Shown: piece after piece, positions 5,804-10,280 of the stretch
Numbering within the stretch: the first letter of the stretch is position 1
How the letters are laid out: each line of letters begins with the position of its first letter
Assembly: GCA_902984215.1 (NCBI GenBank)
Contig: CADWAF010004578.1
Coordinates: 1-10,280 of the forward strand
Source: Willaertia magna
Lineage: Eukaryota; Heterolobosea; Eutetramitea; Acrasida; Naegleriidae
Direction of reading: 5' to 3'
Length of the DNA stretch: 10,280 nucleotides
The notes under the pieces: generated by a model
Databases searched by the model: none
The model's input: the letters and a program-made list of their open reading frames with translations, nothing else
Told to the model about the DNA's origin: nothing
Translations under genes and position numbers: made by a program

Positions 5804-7258
5804 ATGTTTTTTAAAATTGTAGATTTTTACCCGCTACGTAAGATTTACGGTTTTAAGGGGAACTTTAATTTAAACAAAAAAATGTTGAGTACAAGATTTT
5901 TAATATTATTGAAAGGAGGAAAACCAAAGAGGAAAAAAAGAATAAGAAAATTTCCGTTTTACATAATATTATATATATTTTTATTGATACTGGGATTAGA
6001 AAGTAATTTTAATTTAATATTGGCCCGATATTATAATCCAATACCCAATATAACAACTTTTTTTTCTGAAACACCTAGGAGATGGATAGTTGCAGGAAAT
6101 TTTACGTCTATATCTGTAAATAGTACTATTTATTCAAATCTTAATAATATAGCAGTTTGGAATGGTAAACGTTGGCTCCCTTTCGGAAATGGAACCGATG
6201 GAGCTGTAAATTCTGTGTTTTTTGATACTTGTTTCTCTCTTTGGGTTGGAGGGAAATTTAAGAGAGCTGGAGGAATAGATACGGGTCCAATAGCTAGGTA
6301 TTCTTTAGTGAATAGTAAATGGGAATCTATATCTAAGGATGTTTCGTGGGTTGGAGATCAAAATATAGTCAACTCTGTAACTGTAGATTGTTATAACACT
6401 CCTGGTGAGTTTTCAAAGTGTATGTGCAATGTTTGGATGGGAGGACACTTTAGAATACAGTTTAAGGATGGGCAGGTGGATGCTGTTAATGTGGCAATGT
6501 ACCAACTGCACACCGGAAAATGGTTTTCCTTGAGGGACAGCACTACAGATCACAATCTTACCATTTCTGACGTTGTCAACACTGTGTATAAAAGAGATTT
6601 TGGGCAAACATTTAGTTCTAGGTATACCTTTGTTGGTGGAAATTTTAATAGGTTGTTACTGTGGCATCCCCTTTACAAATGGTCTTCAATTGACATTAAG
6701 GATAAATTGGCCAAAATATACGACATTGGATTTCATAAGAGTATTTTTGACAACAGTTTCTTTGGTTCTTGGAATCACATTGTTGTTGGAGACTTTTTGT
6801 TTGAAACAAATACCACAAGTGATGGTAACAACATAACTTGCAGTAATATTTGTTTCTTTAATTTTAAGTATAAGTACTGGGACAACGTCCTTAGCGATCC
6901 TTATTTGATTAACAAACCTATCAAACAGTTTAGTACATTAGACAACACAATTTATGCTGTTGGAGATTTTGATATGCCAGATTACAAGTACTTTGTGATT
7001 ATTAATGGAAATGGAATCAACAACAAAACAATTCCAACAGGAAAACAAACGACTAAGTACAAATCTGTATACGTTTGTAAAGAGATAGACTTAGATTGCA
7101 AAAAAGGAAGTGCCGGTTTGGTTGATGAGCGTGGGGATATATGGTTTTTTGATATTGAGACTAGTGAACTGACTTTGTTTGGTACTGCCAATGAGTTTGG
7201 TTTTGTAAATATTATTTCTTCTATTTATTTGTACTACCTAGATAATCTACTAAAATAA
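5804..7258 (+). CDS. Signal-anchored beta-propeller-like protein with VGG-F repeats (Rax2-like pattern)
   Basis: The 484-residue product has a basic segment (KPKRKKRIRK, 40-49), then a hydrophobic helix FPFYIILYIFLLILGL (50-65), then an exposed domain rich in N-glycosylation sequons (NIT, NFT, NST, NGT, NLT, NTT, NKT). No C-terminal membrane helix is visible, so it is either a type II membrane protein or secreted after cleavage. A motif of the form hydrophobic-V-G-G/D-x-F recurs six times, at about 94-100, 146-152, 210-216, 275-281, 326-331 and 384-389, with W-rich spacers such as AVWNGKRWLPFG. This suggests a six-bladed propeller like those in the fungal polarity landmark Rax2 and in related adhesin-like proteins. 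Met27 (nt 5882) is an alternative start that would leave a classic signal-anchor. The function is not known; the Rax2 comparison is by pattern only. Confidence 0.8.
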   Translation: MFFKIVDFYPLRKIYGFKGNFNLNKKMLSTRFLILLKGGKPKRKKRIRKFPFYIILYIFLLILGLESNFNLILARYYNPIPNITTFFSETPRRWIVAGNFTSISVNSTIYSNLNNIAVWNGKRWLPFGNGTDGAVNSVFFDTCFSLWVGGKFKRAGGIDTGPIARYSLVNSKWESISKDVSWVGDQNIVNSVTVDCYNTPGEFSKCMCNVWMGGHFRIQFKDGQVDAVNVAMYQLHTGKWFSLRDSTTDHNLTISDVVNTVYKRDFGQTFSSRYTFVGGNFNRLLLWHPLYKWSSIDIKDKLAKIYDIGFHKSIFDNSFFGSWNHIVVGDFLFETNTTSDGNNITCSNICFFNFKYKYWDNVLSDPYLINKPIKQFSTLDNTIYAVGDFDMPDYKYFVIINGNGINNKTIPTGKQTTKYKSVYVCKEIDLDCKKGSAGLVDERGDIWFFDIETSELTLFGTANEFGFVNIISSIYLYYLDNLLK

Positions 7259-7259
7259 A
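7254..7259 (+). terminator. AATAAA overlapping the propeller gene stop codon
   Basis: The hexamer AATAAA spans the TAA stop (7256-7258) of the propeller gene. With only nine bases to the stop of the convergent p28 gene, cleavage 10-30 nt downstream would fall inside p28 coding sequence. Its use as the polyadenylation signal is inferred from the consensus. Confidence 0.4.
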
Positions 7260-7267
7260 TTGGTAGT

Positions 7268-8053
7268 TTACTTATTTAGAGGTTTGGTCATTGTAACTCT
7301 CTCAAGTTCTTGAGCATATTGTTGGTTTTGTTTTCTCAAAAAAGCTATTTCTTCTTCAAATTTCTTTCGTTCTTGTTTGTTCTTCTCTCTTTCACGTTTT
7401 TCTATTGCCTCGCACTTAGCTTGCCATTCTTTAACTTGTTTTTCTAAATCTAGTTTTTCTTTTTCTAGAGTTTTTATCTTTTGTTCCATTTCTGTCTTTC
7501 CATCTTCTGCATGTAAAGCTTTTCTCATACCAAATGCAATACTGCTCTCATATAGTTGTTTGTATGCTTTAATTGTCATTCTTATTTCGTTTCTAACTCT
7601 GAGTAGTAGTAATCCTCTTTGTTGACAATTTATAGTTACGTGTCTTATTAGTTCATCAAAGCATTGAGAATAAAGTTCTTCCCTAACTGGACAAATACCA
7701 GTTTCTTTAGCCTTTCTTTTCAATAGTAAGGCATCCAGTTGTTCTTCAAGATTTGTTACATCTAATCTAGTTGCAGGGGTAGAAGAAACATATTGTATCC
7801 ATTGTTGTTGATTTTCTGTAAAAACAATTGGGGGTGTAATAGAGTTTAAAACGTCTTCTGTTTGAGTTAATCTATCGGAAGGTGACTGTATTGGAGGTAA
7901 GGCTTGATTTTTGTTTTTTCCTACTGTTCCAATAGATGCCTTATTTCCCTTCTTTTTTAAAGCCTCCGATAATAATACAGGATTATCATATTTTACAAGT
8001 GAGGTTGTACCAAAGGTTGAGCTGTTGCTTAATAAACCATTTTCTTGACTCAT
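7268..8053 (-). CDS. DNALI1: Axonemal dynein light intermediate chain p28 (inner arm)
   Basis: The 261-residue product matches p28/IDA4/DNALI1 along its whole length. The N-terminal SLVKYDNPVLLSE (18-30) is followed by SSTPATRLDV (90-99), ETGICPVREELYSQCFDELI (117-136), VTINCQQRGLLLLRVRNEIR (139-158) and YESSIAFGMRKAL (168-180). From about 185 to 252 there is a charged coiled coil (KTLEKEKLDLEKQVKEWQAK and so on). In flagellates this subunit binds single-headed inner-arm dyneins with actin or centrin and is needed for beating. Its presence shows the organism has motile axonemes. Length is normal for the family, there are no introns, and the ATG at 8053 begins a conserved N-terminus. It converges with the propeller gene at a gap of nine bases and is divergent from Ras gene 2. 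Confidence 0.96.
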   Translation of the reverse strand: MSQENGLLSNSSTFGTTSLVKYDNPVLLSEALKKKGNKASIGTVGKNKNQALPPIQSPSDRLTQTEDVLNSITPPIVFTENQQQWIQYVSSTPATRLDVTNLEEQLDALLLKRKAKETGICPVREELYSQCFDELIRHVTINCQQRGLLLLRVRNEIRMTIKAYKQLYESSIAFGMRKALHAEDGKTEMEQKIKTLEKEKLDLEKQVKEWQAKCEAIEKREREKNKQERKKFEEEIAFLRKQNQQYAQELERVTMTKPLNK

Positions 8054-8354
8054 TTTTTTATAAGATTATCCAGTAGATGGCTACTTAGATTTGGCGCCAA
8101 CTAAAAATTACTTCTATCACATCAATTACCATCAGAATTTGATAAATTTTAATAGTTTGGGGAGTATGCCACTTTTCTACTAACAAAGAACAATGACTCA
8201 CATCAAAAGCAGTAACAAGGAATTTAGCAACGCCGAACATCAAGGAACGAATTTCAGGTAGTCAATGACGGCATTTTTGAAAGATATAAAAACTGATGGA
8301 ATTTTGACAAAAGAAAAACATCAAAAAAACAAGCAAAGAACAAAACACATAACA
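8054..8354. promoter_or_regulatory. Shared intergenic region of p28 and Ras gene 2
   Basis: About 300 nt lie between the divergent p28 ATG (8053) and the preferred Ras 2 ATG (8355). Apart from the E2F-like palindrome at 8090-8100, it shows A-rich sequence on the Ras 2 side (8280-8354), typical of a 5' untranslated leader. No tRNA or other RNA gene is visible. Confidence 0.6.
8090..8100. promoter_or_regulatory. E2F/DP-like palindrome TTTGGCGCCAA
   Basis: TTGGCGCCAA is a perfect ten-base palindrome preceded by T, giving the E2F/DP consensus TTTGGCGC. It stands out as a GC island in AT-rich flank, 37 nt upstream of the p28 start codon and about 255 nt upstream of Ras 2. E2F sites normally drive S-phase genes, and E2F4/5 complexes drive centriole and ciliary genes in animal multiciliated cells. 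A role here is inferred, not shown. Confidence 0.4.
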
Positions 8355-8963
8355 ATGAAAGCAAAAGCAAACAACAAAACAAAGTCAACTAGCACCGAAC
8401 AACAATTAGATGAATTCAAGGTCGCAGTAGTAGGTGGAGGCGGTGTAGGAAAATCTGCATTAACAATCCAATTCATTCAAAACGTTTTTATTGAAGAATA
8501 CGATCCAACAATTGAAGACTCATACAGAAAACATGTTAAGGTTGATGATAAACCTGCATTTTTAGAGATATTAGACACAGCAGGACAAGAAGAGTATAAA
8601 GCTTTAAGAGATAATTACATGAGATCAGCAGATGGTTTCTTACTAGTATTTGATGTTACACAAAAGAAATCATTCCAAGAAATTGAAGAGTTTTATGAAC
8701 ATATATTAAGAGTTAAAGATTGTGACTCATTCCCTATGGTTTTAGTAGGAAATAAATGTGACTTAGAGTCAGAAAGAGGAGTAACAACAAATGAAGCTAA
8801 ATTAAGAGCTAAAGAAATGGAAATCAAATATATTGAAACATCTGCAAGAAAAAGATTAAATATTGATGAATGTTTTATGGAATTAATAAGGGACATAAGG
8901 AAAGTAAAACAACCTGTTAAAGAAATTTTAGAAAAGAAACAAAAGAAATGTACATTGCTGTAA
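8355..8963 (+). CDS. Ras family small GTPase 2, CTLL prenylation tail
   Basis: The 202-residue protein has a 20-residue Lys/Asn/Thr/Gln-rich N-terminal extension, then FKVAVVGGGGVGKSALTIQF (Lys33 equals Ras Lys16), switch I EEYDPTIEDSYRKHV (Thr52), DTAGQEEYKALRDNYMRSA (Gln78 equals Gln61), NKCD and TSAR. The last motif is normally SAK; Arg at this base-contacting position is uncommon but seen in some small GTPases. The effector loop is fully Ras-like. The C-terminus is Lys-rich and ends CTLL, predicting geranylgeranylation. An in-frame ATG at 8265 would add 30 residues of Lys-rich sequence; 8355 is preferred because that segment looks like leader. There are no introns, unlike Ras 1, and sequence outside the G motifs differs enough to exclude a recent tandem duplication. 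Confidence 0.95.
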   Translation: MKAKANNKTKSTSTEQQLDEFKVAVVGGGGVGKSALTIQFIQNVFIEEYDPTIEDSYRKHVKVDDKPAFLEILDTAGQEEYKALRDNYMRSADGFLLVFDVTQKKSFQEIEEFYEHILRVKDCDSFPMVLVGNKCDLESERGVTTNEAKLRAKEMEIKYIETSARKRLNIDECFMELIRDIRKVKQPVKEILEKKQKKCTLL

Positions 8964-9241
8964 ATTAATTAAACATTATCCTAACAAATTGTAAAATAAA
9001 AACTGATAATTAAAAAACAAAATCACTGTAACATGCTCTCAGTGCTAGTATATTTGATAACTTTTTTCTGTCGTCCTTTCGAAATCAGAGGTGTACAAAG
9101 TGTTGTCATCATATGAATAGCGATTTTATTTTCTTAAATTTTTTAACGAAAAACAATTTTAATTAAAAATTGAAGTGACATCTTATGGGATAAGAGAAAA
9201 ATTTAACATTTAATTCCGATTAAAAAAAATATTGAAAGCAA
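8964..9241. other. Intergenic region, no gene seen
   Basis: 278 nt of AT-rich sequence between Ras 2 and the next plus-strand gene. The first part carries the Ras 2 polyadenylation signal, and the last 100 nt are A/T-rich leader for the gene at 9242. A weak box C/D-like arrangement on the minus strand was considered and rejected. Confidence 0.6.
8995..9000 (+). terminator. Candidate polyadenylation signal of Ras gene 2
   Basis: AATAAA begins 32 nt after the TAA stop of Ras gene 2, at a normal distance for a polyadenylation signal. It is the only consensus hexamer in the window placed clear of a stop codon and downstream of a plus-strand gene. Confidence 0.5.
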
Positions 9242-9880
9242 ATGGAAAGGGTAAATGGAAAGTTTAAACAAATTTTCGTGAAAGTTTTTGAACAAGCAGA
9301 ACAATGGCAAGAATTACATACCGAAACATGTAATTTAATATTAACATTAATAAAATCTTTATCTTGTTGGGATATACTTTCATCATCTAATAATTCCGAT
9401 AATAACACATCTTCTTTAGGTATATTTCAACACTTCCCACAAACTACTCTTTTAATTCAAGGCTATTATGTTAAAGATTTAGAAAGTCTTCAAAATCAAA
9501 TCCAACAACAAGTAGAAAAATATGAAACAATCTGCAAACAAATCTCAGTAATCCAATTAGATGCATTTCACTATTATCAACAAACAGAATCTAGTTTATC
9601 TAATTTGTTAGAAAGAAAAAGGGATAATAATAGTCCATTTAATTTTACAATAATAAATGATTATTTAACTTTTATGCAAGAAAGTGAAATGATGTTTCAA
9701 AATGAATGTATAAGAATTTCAGAAATATTACAAAATGTTAAATATTTAAATTGTAATGTTAATGATTTAGAAGATATTTTCAGAAAGTTATCAAATTATG
9801 AATTTTTTGATATTTCTAAAATTATTTCTAGTTTAGATTTAGTTGAAAAACAATTGATGAGAGACAAAATGAATAAGTAA
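9242..9880 (+). CDS. Unrecognised helical protein, 212 residues
   Basis: ATG at 9242 to TAA at 9878-9880, intronless. The product is predicted largely alpha-helical and possibly coiled coil: KFKQIFVKVFEQAEQWQELH (7-26), then LESLQNQIQQQVEKYETICKQ (about 80-100), then YLTFMQESEMMFQNECIRIS and LEDIFRKLSNYEFFDISKII. There is no signal peptide and no membrane segment. The layout (N-terminal helix with W, an FP motif, a long central helix, a YLxFMQESEMMF segment followed by a short C-terminal helix) loosely recalls the C1orf109/AIRIM family, which works in 60S ribosome maturation, but the identity is too low to claim. It is real coding judging by its length, amino-acid composition and AT-rich flanks on both sides. 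Function is unknown. Confidence 0.75.
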   Translation: MERVNGKFKQIFVKVFEQAEQWQELHTETCNLILTLIKSLSCWDILSSSNNSDNNTSSLGIFQHFPQTTLLIQGYYVKDLESLQNQIQQQVEKYETICKQISVIQLDAFHYYQQTESSLSNLLERKRDNNSPFNFTIINDYLTFMQESEMMFQNECIRISEILQNVKYLNCNVNDLEDIFRKLSNYEFFDISKIISSLDLVEKQLMRDKMNK

Positions 9881-10175
9881 AATGAACTTTTTATTTGTAC
9901 TTTTTCATCATAAATGGATAATCTTTGGCATTTATTAGTGTTGAAACTTTAAATGAAATAATTATCTAAATGTTGAATTTCAAAGAATATTCTATAAATT
10001 TATTTTTTCTTTTAGTGGTTTCCTTTTATAACAACAGGATCTATTAAAAAAACATTTATGGAGTAAGGAAATTATTTTTTCTTTGGCAGTTCTTATCCAG
10101 CACATTTGTTTGCTTCCCCATAAATAAAAGCAGTTAGCATTTAACAAAAGAACAATAAGAAAGAAAAGAATAAAC
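9881..10175. other. Intergenic region, no gene seen
   Basis: 295 nt of AT-rich sequence. It contains T-rich stretches, a seven-base inverted repeat (TTTCCTT near 10019 with AAGGAAA near 10066) that is probably chance, and A-rich leader (10144-10175) in front of the last gene. No RNA gene or convincing reading frame was found. Confidence 0.6.
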
Positions 10176-10280
10176 ATGTCTTTTGGGCAAAGTAACGATA
10201 AAACTAATAATAATACATATAGTATTACTCCAGAAAATTGGCTTCAACAAGTTTCTGACGCTTGCTTCAATGGAGATTCT
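10176..10280 (+). CDS. 5' end of an unidentified gene (partial)
   Basis: ATG at 10176 opens 35 codons that reach the right edge without a stop. The peptide starts MSFGQSNDKTNNNTYS and continues ITPENWLQQVSDACFNGDS. The start context (AAAC before ATG, after an A-rich leader) resembles those of the Ras 2 and p28 genes. The polar N-terminus followed by a Trp-containing helical segment ending in an FNGD-type turn could open an ankyrin or similar helical repeat, but too little is present to name it. Confidence 0.55.
   Translation, partial: MSFGQSNDKTNNNTYSITPENWLQQVSDACFNGDS

Noticed and set aside
8265..8354. Upstream in-frame ATG as the start of Ras gene 2.
   Set aside because: The added 30 residues are Lys-rich and A-rich at DNA level like an untranslated leader. 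It remains possible, but the ATG at 8355 gives a typical Ras length.
9091..9100. Ten bases GTGTACAAAG complementary to the conserved CTTTGTACAC of 18S rRNA.
   Set aside because: A ten-base match is expected about once by chance for this length against rRNA, and no snoRNA boxes flank it on the plus strand.
9039..9112. Box C/D snoRNA-like arrangement on the minus strand: ATGATGA (9112-9106), CTGA (9088-9085), CTGA (9042-9039).
   Set aside because: No convincing C' box, no good terminal stem, and the putative guide does not sit complementary to rRNA in the right place. Motifs this short are expected by chance in AT-rich sequence.
9992..10177. Minus-strand 61-codon frame starting with a hydrophobic stretch.
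   Set aside because: Short, lies entirely in the leader of the gene at 10176, and has no recognisable motif beyond AT-driven hydrophobicity.

Overview
This is a gene-dense, AT-rich nuclear segment of a unicellular eukaryote. It holds an inner-arm axonemal dynein light chain (so the organism builds motile flagella), two Ras GTPases with CAAX tails, a DIS3L2-type exonuclease, mostly intronless genes, one 55-nt GTAAGT...TAG intron, and gaps as short as 9 nt between convergent stop codons. Together these suggest an amoeboflagellate of the Naegleria (heterolobosean) type. That assignment is inference from gene content and compactness; no database search was possible.

Layout. 1-1088 (minus): the 5' part of an importin-alpha-like gene, running off the left edge. 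In place of the usual importin-beta-binding (IBB) region it encodes one and a half GRF-type zinc fingers in frame with the armadillo repeats. 1118-1185 (minus): a 3'-truncated 5S rRNA-derived fragment. 1227-1473 (plus): an open frame resembling the C-terminal end of a protein tyrosine phosphatase, apparently a remnant. 1457-2140 (plus): an open frame of Asn, Thr, Ser, Glu, His and Gln runs, possibly a low-complexity protein or 5' sequence of the next gene. 2172-5021 (plus): DIS3L2-like RNase. 5051-5765 (minus): Ras GTPase 1, two exons, CLIL tail. 5804-7258 (plus): a signal-anchored, N-glycosylation-rich beta-propeller-like protein, divergent from Ras 1 with only 38 nt between start codons. 7268-8053 (minus): axonemal dynein light chain p28/DNALI1. 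8355-8963 (plus): Ras GTPase 2, CTLL tail, divergent from p28 across about 300 nt that hold a perfect E2F-like palindrome. 9242-9880 (plus): unrecognised helical protein. 10176-10280 (plus): first 35 codons of another gene.

The genes do not form one pathway. The strongest oddity is the left 1.5 kb: a GRF-finger/ARM-repeat fusion with no visible start codon, abutting a 5S rRNA fragment, abutting a truncated phosphatase-like frame on the other strand. It can be read as a rearrangement breakpoint carrying a 5S scrap, or, more speculatively, as a pre-mRNA with a 5S-mimic element inside a 5' intron (a GTAAGT donor and an AG acceptor flank it). The other recurrent theme is extreme compaction: polyadenylation signals touching stop codons and overlapping transcript ends.
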